DNA of 64,000 nucleotides from positions 248,001-312,000 of the forward strand of contig NZ_MDGK01000052.1 of NCBI RefSeq assembly GCF_001870465.1, read 5' to 3'. The stretch comes from Pseudomonas extremorientalis (GTDB lineage: Bacteria > Pseudomonadota > Gammaproteobacteria > Pseudomonadales > Pseudomonadaceae). Both the position numbers and the translations under genes were made by a program. Each line of letters opens with the position of its first letter. The first letter of the stretch is position 1. This document shows positions 50,910-59,838 of the stretch, piece by piece. The notes under the pieces are model-generated. The model was not told the origin of the DNA. It saw only the letters and a program-made list of their open reading frames with translations, and made no database searches.

Positions 50910-52172
50910 ATGGCAAACGTGCAAAGCGGCAAAATGATCGTCGGTCTCGATATCGGCACCTCCAAGGTGGTGGCGCTGGTGGGCGAGGTCGGGGAAGACG
51001 GTGTCATCGAAATCGTCGGTATTGGCACGCATCCGTCCCGGGGCCTGAAGAAGGGCGTGGTGGTGAACATCGAGTCCACCGTGCAATCGATCCAGCGCGC
51101 CATCGAAGAAGCGCAGCTGATGGCCGGTTGCCGGATCCACTCGGCGTTCGTCGGCGTGGCGGGCAACCATATCCGCAGCCTGAACTCCCACGGCATCGTG
51201 GCGATCCGTGACCGCGAAGTCAGCTCGGCCGACCTCGAGCGCGTGCTCGACGCTGCCCAGGCCGTGGCAATCCCGGCTGACCAGCGGGTGTTGCACACCC
51301 TGCCGCAGGACTACGTGATCGACAACCAGGAAGGCGTACGTGAGCCCCTGGGCATGTCGGGCGTACGCCTGGAAGCCAAGGTCCACGTGGTGACCTGTGC
51401 CGTCAACGCCGCACAGAATATTGAAAAATGCGTGCGTCGCTGCGGCCTGGAAATCGACGACATCATTCTCGAGCAGTTGGCTTCGGCCTACTCGGTTCTG
51501 ACCGACGACGAAAAAGAACTGGGTGTGTGCCTGGTCGACATCGGCGGCGGCACCACCGACATCGCGATCTTCACCGAGGGTGCGATCCGTCACACCGCCG
51601 TGATCCCGATTGCCGGTGACCAGGTGACCAACGACATCGCCATGGCGCTGCGTACACCGACCCAGTACGCCGAAGAAATCAAGATCCGCTACGCCTGCGC
51701 CCTGGCCAAGCTGGCCGGTGCCGGCGAGACTATCAAGGTGCCGAGCGTGGGTGATCGTCCACCGCGCGAACTGTCGCGCCAGGCCCTGGCCGAAGTGGTC
51801 GAGCCACGCTACGACGAGCTGTTCACCCTGATCCAGGCTGAACTGCGCCGCAGCGGCTACGAAGATTTGATCCCGGCCGGCATCGTGCTGACCGGTGGTA
51901 CCTCGAAGATGGAAGGCGCGGTCGAGCTGGCCGAGGAAATCTTCCACATGCCGGTCCGCCTGGGCGTGCCCCATGGCGTGAAGGGGCTGGGCGACGTGGT
52001 ACGCAACCCGATTTATTCCACCGGCGTGGGCTTGCTGTTGTACGGGCTGCAAAAGCAGACCGACGGCATTTCCCTGTCGGGCCCGAGTAACCGTGACAGC
52101 TACCGCAGCGACGACGAGGCCAAGGCGCCGTTGTTCGAGCGGTTGCAGGCATGGGTCAAGGGCAACTTCTAA
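50910..52172 (+). CDS. ftsA: Cell division protein FtsA
   Basis: 420 residues of the actin-like fold: MIVGLDIGTSKVVALVGEV at 12-30, LVDIGGGTTDIAIF near 210, TGGTSKMEGAVELAE near 330, and a C-terminal amphipathic helix (LFERLQAWVKGNF) that binds the membrane. It tethers FtsZ. AGAGG precedes the ATG. Confidence 0.96.
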   Translation: MANVQSGKMIVGLDIGTSKVVALVGEVGEDGVIEIVGIGTHPSRGLKKGVVVNIESTVQSIQRAIEEAQLMAGCRIHSAFVGVAGNHIRSLNSHGIVAIRDREVSSADLERVLDAAQAVAIPADQRVLHTLPQDYVIDNQEGVREPLGMSGVRLEAKVHVVTCAVNAAQNIEKCVRRCGLEIDDIILEQLASAYSVLTDDEKELGVCLVDIGGGTTDIAIFTEGAIRHTAVIPIAGDQVTNDIAMALRTPTQYAEEIKIRYACALAKLAGAGETIKVPSVGDRPPRELSRQALAEVVEPRYDELFTLIQAELRRSGYEDLIPAGIVLTGGTSKMEGAVELAEEIFHMPVRLGVPHGVKGLGDVVRNPIYSTGVGLLLYGLQKQTDGISLSGPSNRDSYRSDDEAKAPLFERLQAWVKGNF

Positions 52173-52245
52173 CGATTTACCGCGACACCGCAACACCGTT
52201 GTAAGCAGTAGGCGAAAAAACTAGAGAAATGAAAGGAGAGGGAAC

Positions 52246-53451
52246 ATGTTCGAACTCGTAGACAACATCCCCGCAAGCCCGGTCATCAAAGTGATCGGTG
52301 TCGGCGGTGGCGGCGGCAACGCTGTCAACCATATGGTCAAGAGCAACATTGAAGGCGTTGAATTCATTTGCGCCAACACTGATGCCCAGGCGCTGAAAAG
52401 CATCGGCGCGCGGACCATCCTGCAATTGGGCACTGCGGTGACCAAGGGCCTCGGCGCTGGCGCCAACCCGGAAGTCGGCCGTCAAGCCGCGCTGGAAGAC
52501 CGCGAGCGTATCGCTGAAGTGCTGCAAGGCACCAACATGGTGTTCATCACCACCGGCATGGGCGGCGGTACCGGTACCGGTGCTGCGCCGATCATTGCCG
52601 AAGTGGCCAAGGAAATGGGCATTCTGACGGTCGCTGTGGTGACCCGTCCGTTCCCGTTCGAAGGTCGCAAGCGCATGCAGATCGCCGACGAAGGCATCCG
52701 TCTGCTGTCTGAAAGCGTCGACTCGTTGATCACCATCCCCAACGAGAAGCTGCTGACCATCCTGGGCAAGGACGCGAGCCTGCTGTCCGCATTCGCCAAG
52801 GCTGACGATGTACTGGCCGGTGCCGTTCGCGGTATCTCCGACATCATCAAGCGCCCAGGCATGATCAACGTCGACTTTGCCGACGTCCGTACCGTGATGA
52901 GCGAAATGGGCATGGCGATGATGGGCACTGGCTGCGCCAGCGGTCCGAACCGTGCACGTGAAGCCACTGAAGCGGCCATCCGCAACCCGCTGCTGGAAGA
53001 CGTGAACCTGCAAGGTGCACGCGGCATCCTGGTGAACATCACCGCCGGTCCTGACCTGTCCCTGGGTGAGTACTCCGACGTGGGTAGCATCATCGAAGCC
53101 TTCGCTTCCGAGCACGCCATGGTCAAGGTCGGTACCGTTATCGATCCGGACATGCGCGACGAGCTGCACGTGACCGTGGTTGCGACCGGCCTGGGCGCGA
53201 AAATCGAGAAGCCTGTGAAGGTCATCGACAACACCCTGCACAACAGCCAGGCCAGCCACGCCAGCCAGGCGGCTGCTGCTCCAGCGCCTTCGCGCCAGGA
53301 ACTGCCGTCGGTGAACTACCGTGACCTGGATCGTCCGACCGTGATGCGCAACCAGGCTCAGGCCGGTGCTGCGGCGTCCCGTAGCCCGAATCCGCAAGAT
53401 GATCTGGACTACCTGGACATCCCGGCATTCCTGCGTCGTCAGGCCGATTGA
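52246..53451 (+). CDS. ftsZ: Cell division GTPase FtsZ
   Basis: 401 residues. The tubulin signature GGGTGTG is at 106-112, the GTPase core spans about 12-315, and after a variable Ala/Gln-rich linker the conserved tail DYLDIPAFLRRQAD binds FtsA and ZipA. It forms the Z ring. A strong AAGGAGAGG site precedes the ATG, fitting its high expression. Confidence 0.97.
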   Translation: MFELVDNIPASPVIKVIGVGGGGGNAVNHMVKSNIEGVEFICANTDAQALKSIGARTILQLGTAVTKGLGAGANPEVGRQAALEDRERIAEVLQGTNMVFITTGMGGGTGTGAAPIIAEVAKEMGILTVAVVTRPFPFEGRKRMQIADEGIRLLSESVDSLITIPNEKLLTILGKDASLLSAFAKADDVLAGAVRGISDIIKRPGMINVDFADVRTVMSEMGMAMMGTGCASGPNRAREATEAAIRNPLLEDVNLQGARGILVNITAGPDLSLGEYSDVGSIIEAFASEHAMVKVGTVIDPDMRDELHVTVVATGLGAKIEKPVKVIDNTLHNSQASHASQAAAAPAPSRQELPSVNYRDLDRPTVMRNQAQAGAAASRSPNPQDDLDYLDIPAFLRRQAD

Positions 53452-53563
53452 TGGAATGTATCAGGGCTATGAAGGTGATTGGTGTTCAGCAAAGGTCTGG
53501 TCTGCTATTATCGCCAGCCTTTGTTGATACCAGTTCGCAATTTGCGCTGAAGCGGTCCAAGCC

Positions 53564-54475
53564 ATGATTAAACAACGCACCCTGAAGAATATTATTCGTG
53601 CCACAGGTGTAGGTCTGCACTCCGGGGAGAAGGTATACCTGACCCTCAAGCCTGCACCTGTCGACACCGGCATCGTGTTTGTGCGTGCCGACCTGGACCC
53701 TGTGGTGCAGATTCCTGCTCGCGCGGAAAACGTTGGCGAAACCACGATGTCGACCACATTGGTCAACGGTGACGTCAAGGTGGACACGGTGGAGCACTTG
53801 CTCTCGGCCATGGCCGGTTTGGGCATCGATAACGCCTACGTCGAGCTCTCCGCGTCCGAAGTCCCGATCATGGATGGCAGCGCTGGACCCTTCGTATTCT
53901 TGATTCAATCTGCCGGCCTGGAAGAACAGGACGCAGCCAAGAAGTTCATTCGCATTCTGCGGGAAGTGACAGTAGAAGACGGCGACAAGCGCGCCACCTT
54001 CGTCCCGTTCGAAGGCTTTAAAGTGAGCTTTGAGATCGATTTCGATCACCCGGTATTCCGTGACCGCACCCAAAGTGCAAGCGTGGATTTTTCCAGCACT
54101 TCGTTCGTAAAAGAAGTCAGCCGCGCCCGTACCTTTGGTTTCATGAGTGACATCGAGTACCTGCGCAAGCACAACCTCGCACTCGGCGGCAGCGTTGAAA
54201 ACGCCATTGTGGTCGACGCGGATGGTGTACTGAACGAAGACGGCCTTCGCTACGAAGACGAATTCGTGAAGCACAAGATCCTCGATGCAATCGGTGACCT
54301 CTACCTGCTGGGCAATAGCCTGATAGGCGAGTTCAAAGGCTTCAAGTCGGGCCACGCCCTTAACAACCAGCTGCTGCGCAAATTGATTGAGCAGACAGAC
54401 GCTTGGGAAGTCGTGACCTTCGAAGATGCCAGCACCGCACCGATCTCTTACATGCGTCCCGTTGCGGCGGTGTAA
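53564..54475 (+). CDS. lpxC: UDP-3-O-acyl-N-acetylglucosamine deacetylase
   Basis: 303 residues, a zinc amidase that commits UDP-GlcNAc to lipid A. Zn ligands lie in TVEHLLSAM (His near 78) and HKILDAIGD (His near 237, Asp near 241), and the catalytic His in FKSGHALNNQ. A TATTAT hexamer at 53506-53511 could give it its own promoter, besides read-through from ftsZ. Confidence 0.96.
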   Translation: MIKQRTLKNIIRATGVGLHSGEKVYLTLKPAPVDTGIVFVRADLDPVVQIPARAENVGETTMSTTLVNGDVKVDTVEHLLSAMAGLGIDNAYVELSASEVPIMDGSAGPFVFLIQSAGLEEQDAAKKFIRILREVTVEDGDKRATFVPFEGFKVSFEIDFDHPVFRDRTQSASVDFSSTSFVKEVSRARTFGFMSDIEYLRKHNLALGGSVENAIVVDADGVLNEDGLRYEDEFVKHKILDAIGDLYLLGNSLIGEFKGFKSGHALNNQLLRKLIEQTDAWEVVTFEDASTAPISYMRPVAAV

Positions 54476-54501
54476 GTAACAACTCTCTTTCTTTAGTTTT
54501 G

Positions 54502-54529
54502 AAAGGCTGCCTTTGGGTGGCCTTTTTTT
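54502..54529 (+). terminator. Terminator after lpxC
   Basis: A ten-base-pair stem with two G-U pairs (AAAGGCTGCC with GGTGGCCTTT), a TTTG loop and a run of T residues ends the dcw-lpxC transcript. Confidence 0.85.
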
Positions 54530-54563
54530 ATACCCACTTTTTCTGACTCTGCCACTGTTCAAG

Positions 54564-54591
54564 TGTGGGAGGGGGCAAGCCACCTCCCACA
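54564..54591. repeat. Single REP element after lpxC
   Basis: TGTGGGAGGGGGC and GCCACCTCCCACA arms around AA form one hairpin with one mismatch. It lies between lpxC and the converging diguanylate cyclase gene. Confidence 0.85.
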
Positions 54592-54609
54592 TTAGATCCG
54601 ATTCACTAT

Positions 54610-56103
54610 TCAGAGGGTTGCTGAATCGGCAATGCGGTTTCTTCCGCTGTGCTTGGCCTCATACAACGCCTGGTCCGCACTCAACAGCAATGCCTCCAGC
54701 GACTGGCGACTGCGCTTGTCCCACGTACTCATGCCAATACTCACCGTAATCGGCTGTTCGTCCCCGGCCACCCGCGGCAAGTGCTCGACGCCGCTGCGGA
54801 TATGCTCGGCGATCACCCAGGCACCCTTGGCATCGGTCAACGGCAACACCACCGCAAACTCTTCACCGCCATAGCGTGCCGCCAAGTCGGCCGGGCGGCG
54901 GATGTTGGTACCGATCACTTGGGCCACGTTACGTAGTGCCTCATCGCCGCCATGATGACCATGACGATCGTTGAACGCCTTGAAGTGGTCCACATCGATC
55001 ATCAGCACCGTGAGCGGCTCGGTCGAGCGTTGGGCGCGGTCCCACTCCAGGCGCAGGCGTTCGTCCAGCACGCGGCGGTTGGCCAGGCCCGTCAACGCAT
55101 CGGTGGCTGCCAGTTCTGACAGTACCCGTTCAGCGCGCCGCCGCCGTCGCAGTTCCCGGCGTAGCATCCAGGTCAGCCACAACAAACCGGCACAGAGCAC
55201 TCCGGTTGCACTACTGGTCAGCAGTGCCACGCGACTCCAGGGCGCGAATACGTCCTCGCTGGACAGCGCCACGACCACGATCAGCGGCAGTTCACCGACA
55301 TTGGTAAAGGTATACAGGCGCTCTTTGCCACTGATGGCAGAGATCGCCTGAAAGCTGCCGCTTCCGTCACGCAGTATTCGCTTGAAGTTGGGCCGGTCAC
55401 TGAGGTCCTTGTCGATCATGTCGCGTTCGAGCAGCGGCTGCTGGGCCAGGAGAATGCCATTCCTGCTCAGCAGGTTGACGCTGCTGCCGTTGCCGATGGT
55501 CAGGGTGTTGAAGAGCTGATCGAAATACGCCAGGCGCATGGTCGCAACCGCCACCCCGGCAAACTCTCCCTTGGGGCCCGACACACGTCGACTGAATGCC
55601 ATGCGCCAGACCTGGTCGCAGTCGCAACGGACCTTGAACGGCCGACTGATAAACAAGCCGGCGTTGGCGTCCTTGGCATGCACCTGGAAATAATCGCGGC
55701 TGGCAAAATTACGCGGCGTGGGCCGCAGCGTGGAGGAGTCGGCGATAACCGTACCGGTGGTGTCCAGCAGCAGGACCTCGCCTTTGAAAGGCGCCGCCGT
55801 GGACAAATCAAACTGCACCAGGTGCTGGATATTGGCGGCAACCTGGGACAGGTCTTCGCGTTGCGTGGCCGCAATCAGACCGTTGAGCGCCATGTCATAC
55901 AGTTCGACGTTACGCAGCACGTCGGCATTGATCAATTGGGCGATGTTGGTGGTAGACCGCTTGGCCGCTTCGAGCGTGCTGGCGTGTTCGCGCATCAACA
56001 GCACCGCGACAATGATCACAATCAGGGCGACGCTGAGCCCGCTGCCCAGGATCAGTAACAACTCAGGGTGTGCGGGTGAGGTACGAACAGGGCGTGGACT
56101 CAT
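54610..56103 (-). CDS. Membrane diguanylate cyclase with Cache sensor
   Basis: 497 residues: a membrane helix (LLLILGSGLSVALIVIIVAVLL, about 15-36), a periplasmic Cache-type domain (about 45-290), a second helix (about 300-318) and a GGDEF domain with active GGEEF at 412-416 and an inhibitory RPAD site five residues before it (403-406). It should make cyclic di-GMP and be held back by its own product. The sensor part has an unusual RCDCDQVWR segment. The ligand is unknown. Confidence 0.93.
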   Translation of the reverse strand: MSPRPVRTSPAHPELLLILGSGLSVALIVIIVAVLLMREHASTLEAAKRSTTNIAQLINADVLRNVELYDMALNGLIAATQREDLSQVAANIQHLVQFDLSTAAPFKGEVLLLDTTGTVIADSSTLRPTPRNFASRDYFQVHAKDANAGLFISRPFKVRCDCDQVWRMAFSRRVSGPKGEFAGVAVATMRLAYFDQLFNTLTIGNGSSVNLLSRNGILLAQQPLLERDMIDKDLSDRPNFKRILRDGSGSFQAISAISGKERLYTFTNVGELPLIVVVALSSEDVFAPWSRVALLTSSATGVLCAGLLWLTWMLRRELRRRRRAERVLSELAATDALTGLANRRVLDERLRLEWDRAQRSTEPLTVLMIDVDHFKAFNDRHGHHGGDEALRNVAQVIGTNIRRPADLAARYGGEEFAVVLPLTDAKGAWVIAEHIRSGVEHLPRVAGDEQPITVSIGMSTWDKRSRQSLEALLLSADQALYEAKHSGRNRIADSATL

Positions 56104-56189
56104 CGGGCAGACTTCAGCGGTGAGGATGCTGGCAGTTTAGTTCTACCCGATGAAAATTAAATACTTGGTTAAAAAGAAAAAATCACCCC

Positions 56190-57512
56190 TCAGAACACGT
56201 TGATCGGATAGTCGACGATCACGCGGTACTCGTCCACATCCCGATCCACCGCCGCGTAGCCATTGCCACCGCGGTTGGTCGCCCATTGCAGGCGCACCGC
56301 CAAGTCCTTGGCCTTGCCGCCCTGCACCACGTATTTCACGTCGATGTCGCGTTCCCAGTGCTTGGCATCTTTGCCATCGGCGCTGTACCAGGCGCTGTAG
56401 CCACGGCTTTGCGGATCAACCTTGGTCAGGTCGGTCTTGCCGCTGATGTAGGACACCGCCGAGGTCAGGCCCGGCATGCCGAGGCCGACGAAGTCATAGG
56501 CGTACTTGAGCTTCCATGAGCGTTCGTTGGGGCCGTTGAAGTCGGAGTACTGCTGGGAGTTGTCCAGGTAGATGCTGTCGCCCTGGGCGATGTAGTCGAA
56601 TGGCGTGTTGCCGTTGACCCGCTGGTAGGTGGCGGTGACGCTGTGGTTGCCCACGCCCACGGTGAAATGCAGGCTGTAGGTGTTGTTGTCGATGGCGCCG
56701 AGCAGCGACTGGCCGGTGTCCTGGGTGTGGTAGTAGTGCAGGCCAGGGTTGAGGCTGACCAGGTCATTCAGTGCGTAGGTGTAGTCCAGGTCGTAGTAGT
56801 ACTGGTTCCACACGTCCTTGAGTTCCGACGCGTAGAGGTTGCTGGTCAGCCCGGCGATGCCGCTGAACGATACGCCGGCCCAGTTCAGGTGCTGGCTGTC
56901 CGCCGTGTTGGGCAGCGCGCCGTAGCTGGTGCCGATGCGGCGATGGCCGCTCTGGTTGTAGAGCTTGGTGAAACTGGCCTGGCCGCCTTCGAACATCCAG
57001 CCGTCGAGACTGTGGTTGGTCAGGCTCACGCCACGGAAGGTCTGCGGCAGCATGCGTGTCGCGCCGCCGGCGATCACCGGGTTATTGAGGAACAGGTCGC
57101 CGGCCTTCAGCTCGGTATCGAATGCGCGCATTTTCAAGGTGCCACCCGCGGTGGAGAACGAGCCGGGTGCCTTGCCGTTGCCACCACCATACGGAAGGAT
57201 GCTGGAACCATCGGTGCCGCCACCGCCGTCGAGCTTGAGGCCGAGCATGGCATGGGCGTCCAGGCCGAAGCCGACGGTGCCCTGGGTGTAGCCGGATTCG
57301 AAGATACCGATGAAACCCTGGCCCCACTCCTTGCTGTCATCGGTGTGAATATCGCGCCGGTCGCGGTTCATGTAGTAGTTGCGGGTGTTGATAGTGAGGT
57401 GGGCGCCTTTGACGAAACCGTCGGCGGGGGTAGTGTCTGCCGCGTGGGCAAGGGGGGAAATCGTTGCGGCTATTGCGAGGAATAACGGGGTGAACGTCAG
57501 CGAGTTCTTCAC
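56190..57512 (-). CDS. OprD-family outer-membrane porin
   Basis: 440 residues with a signal peptide (FTPLFLAIAATISPLAHA). The mature start DGFVKGAHLTINTRNYYMNRD and later FESGYTQGTVGFGLDAHA, GVSFSG and a C-terminal VDYPINVF-type aromatic end match the OprD (18-strand) family, which imports small nutrients such as amino acids or aromatic acids. The start is taken as GTG 57512 with AAAGGAG upstream rather than an ATG seven codons earlier. Confidence 0.9.
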   Translation of the reverse strand: MKNSLTFTPLFLAIAATISPLAHAADTTPADGFVKGAHLTINTRNYYMNRDRRDIHTDDSKEWGQGFIGIFESGYTQGTVGFGLDAHAMLGLKLDGGGGTDGSSILPYGGGNGKAPGSFSTAGGTLKMRAFDTELKAGDLFLNNPVIAGGATRMLPQTFRGVSLTNHSLDGWMFEGGQASFTKLYNQSGHRRIGTSYGALPNTADSQHLNWAGVSFSGIAGLTSNLYASELKDVWNQYYYDLDYTYALNDLVSLNPGLHYYHTQDTGQSLLGAIDNNTYSLHFTVGVGNHSVTATYQRVNGNTPFDYIAQGDSIYLDNSQQYSDFNGPNERSWKLKYAYDFVGLGMPGLTSAVSYISGKTDLTKVDPQSRGYSAWYSADGKDAKHWERDIDVKYVVQGGKAKDLAVRLQWATNRGGNGYAAVDRDVDEYRVIVDYPINVF

Positions 57513-57578
57513 CGGTGGAGCTCCTTTGGTCAATCGGAAACGGCCAGTGTCGTTGGGGGTGCCTGGCCTTTTTTGACG

Positions 57579-57612
57579 GCAAAAAAAAGCCGCTGAACGT
57601 CAGCGGCTTTAA
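57579..57612 (-). terminator. Leftward terminator after the sensor kinase gene
   Basis: Read leftward, AAAGCCGCTGA pairs with TCAGCGGCTTT (loop CGT) and is followed by eight T residues. It ends the pump/two-component operon before the porin gene. Confidence 0.88.
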
Positions 57613-57781
57613 GACAGATTCCCAGTGTAGAGCCCTGGAAATAAGTCGAGGGAAATGCGGGTAAGCGGGAAAGCTGTCTTTGCCGTCGCGCTCATCGATG
57701 CGTCAAATTAACGCAGGTGAGCGGTGCGATACAGAGTGTAACAAGATAATGACTGTTGCCCAAATCGCAACAGTCATGGTG

Positions 57782-59146
57782 CTAGACCGGCAGGCTAATA
57801 CCAAAGGTATTCCCACCGCCGTCACTGCGCACGAACACATCGCCGCCATGCATCAACGCAATCGCCTTGACGATAGCCAGGCCCAACCCGTGATTGGCCC
57901 CGCTGTTGCTGCGCGACGCGTCCACCCGATAAAAGCGTTCGAACAGACGCGGCAGGTGCTCGCTGGCAATCACTTCGCCGGGGTTGGTCACACCAATCGA
58001 GACCTGATGCTCCTGCATCTCTATGTTCACTGCGATGACCTGCCCGGGCGCGGTGTGTTGCACCGCATTGCTCAGCAGGTTGATCAGTGCGCGGCGCAGG
58101 TGGGCTTTCTCGATCTGCACCACGGCATCCCCGTGGACCTGCACCTGGACCTGGGCGTCTTCGAGGATGAAGTCCAGGTAGTCGAGAGTGGTGGCCACCT
58201 CGTCAGCCAGGGAGCTTTCGATCAGCTTGGTAGCCTTGCTGCCCTGGTCGGCGCTGGCGAGGAACAGCATGTCGTTGATGATCGAGCGCAGGCGCTCCAG
58301 CTCTTCGAGGTTCGATTGCAGCACTTCGAAATAATGCTCGGCCGAGCGCCCACGGGTCAGCGCCACCTGGGTCTGGCCGATCAGGTTGGTCAGCGGCGAA
58401 CGCAGTTCATGGGCCACATCGGCGTTGAACGACTCCAGGCGCGAATAGGCTTGCTCGACGCGGTCCAGGGTGGAGTTGAACGAGTTGACGAACTGACTCA
58501 ACTCCGGCGGCAACGGCGACAGTTGCAGGCGCCCGGAGAGCTTCGGTGGCGCGAGTTTCTGCGCCTCGTCCGAGAGTTTGCCCAGCGGTTTGAGGCCGAT
58601 GCGCGCCACCCAGAACCCCAGCAACGACGCCAGCACCACGCCTACAAGGGCCAGGCTGATCAATGCCACCAGCAAATGATGCTGGGTGGCGCGGAAGTTC
58701 TCGGTGTCGATGGCGATCATGAAGCGCAGCGGCGGGCGCTGGTCCTTGGCCGGGAACTGACTCACCAACACCTTGAACGGGTGCTTGTAGCCCGCCAGGT
58801 GCAAGTCGCGCTTGCCTGTGCGCCCTTCGGCGAAGGCGCGGATCTGCGCATCGGGGTTGCCATACTCGTAGTTCGGGTCGCTGCTCACCACCCAAAAGCG
58901 GATGCGTTTGTCTTCCTCACCCAGCAGCTTGAGCTTGGCCTTGATCTTCACCCAATGGTCCGGCGTACCAAAGCGATTCACTGACGATTCGAGCACGCTG
59001 TAGCGCGCATCCAGCTCGGCGCCCGGCAGCAGCCCAAGGCTGCGGTCCACCTGTTGATAGAGCGCGCCGCCAATCAACAGGAAGATCAGCAACGCCACCA
59101 GGCTGAACATGCCGCTCAGGCGCAAGGCAATGGAGTTAGCCGACAT
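57782..59146 (-). CDS. Heavy-metal-type sensor histidine kinase (CusS family)
   Basis: 454 residues: a helix at about 13-32, a periplasmic sensor (about 35-165), a second helix (about 170-190), HAMP, then the phosphoacceptor in FNADVAHELRSPLTNL and an ATPase domain with the N box LINLLSNAVQHT and GLGLAIVKAIALMHGG. It resembles heavy-metal sensors, but the signal is not proven. The start at 59146 is supported by GGAG. It overlaps the response regulator gene by 11 bases. Confidence 0.9.
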   Translation of the reverse strand: MSANSIALRLSGMFSLVALLIFLLIGGALYQQVDRSLGLLPGAELDARYSVLESSVNRFGTPDHWVKIKAKLKLLGEEDKRIRFWVVSSDPNYEYGNPDAQIRAFAEGRTGKRDLHLAGYKHPFKVLVSQFPAKDQRPPLRFMIAIDTENFRATQHHLLVALISLALVGVVLASLLGFWVARIGLKPLGKLSDEAQKLAPPKLSGRLQLSPLPPELSQFVNSFNSTLDRVEQAYSRLESFNADVAHELRSPLTNLIGQTQVALTRGRSAEHYFEVLQSNLEELERLRSIINDMLFLASADQGSKATKLIESSLADEVATTLDYLDFILEDAQVQVQVHGDAVVQIEKAHLRRALINLLSNAVQHTAPGQVIAVNIEMQEHQVSIGVTNPGEVIASEHLPRLFERFYRVDASRSNSGANHGLGLAIVKAIALMHGGDVFVRSDGGGNTFGISLPV

Positions 59147-59813
59147 TGCGACTCTCCAGCACATACCCCATGCCCCGGATGGTGTGCAGCAGCTTGGTGT
59201 CGAACGGCCCGTCGAGCTTGGCGCGCAGGCGCTTGATCGCGACTTCCACTACATTGGCGTCGCTGTCGAAATTGATGTCCCAGACCATTTCCGCAATCGC
59301 CGTCTTGGAAAGGATTTCGCCCTGGCGTCGCGCCAATACGCTGAGCAGCGAGAACTCCTTGGCGGTCAGGTCCAGGCGCACGCCGTTGCGGCTGGCCTTG
59401 CGGCTGATCAGATCGATCCATAGGTCGGCGACGGTGACTTGCACCGGTTCGTGCCCGCCGCTGCGGCGGGTCAGGGCTTGCAGGCGTGCCACCAGTTCCA
59501 GGAAGGAAAACGGCTTGCCCAGGTAATCGTCGGCGCCTTCGCGCAGGCCGCGAATGCGGTCTTCCACGCGCTCACGAGCGGTCAGCATGATCACCGGCGT
59601 CTGTTTGCGTGCACGCAAGGCGCGCAACACGCCGAAGCCATCGAGGCCGGGCAGCATCACGTCGAGCACGATCACCGCATAGTCGTTCTCCAGCGCCAGG
59701 TGCAGACCCTCGACACCTTCGCGGGCGACATCGACCGTATAGCCTTGCTCGGTCAGACCGCGATGCAGGTAGTCCGCGGTTTTCTCTTCATCTTCAATAA
59801 TCAGGACGCGCAT
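59136..59813 (-). CDS. OmpR-family response regulator (heavy-metal type)
   Basis: 225 residues: a receiver domain with the acidic patch DEEK, phospho-Asp in VLDVMLPGLDG (about D51) and Lys in GKPF, then a winged-helix DNA-binding domain (LTAKEFSLLSVLARRQGEILSK, later VAIKRLRAKLD). Similar to CopR/CusR. It is coded after the pump and should act with the overlapping kinase gene. Confidence 0.92.
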   Translation of the reverse strand: MRVLIIEDEEKTADYLHRGLTEQGYTVDVAREGVEGLHLALENDYAVIVLDVMLPGLDGFGVLRALRARKQTPVIMLTARERVEDRIRGLREGADDYLGKPFSFLELVARLQALTRRSGGHEPVQVTVADLWIDLISRKASRNGVRLDLTAKEFSLLSVLARRQGEILSKTAIAEMVWDINFDSDANVVEVAIKRLRAKLDGPFDTKLLHTIRGMGYVLESRNVG

Positions 59814-59838
59814 GAGTCTTTTGCTCCAGGGCCGGGCC

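Noticed and set aside
49938..52196. Open frame of 752 codons on the minus strand
   Set aside because: It lies across ftsQ and ftsA, both certain genes, and shows no domain.
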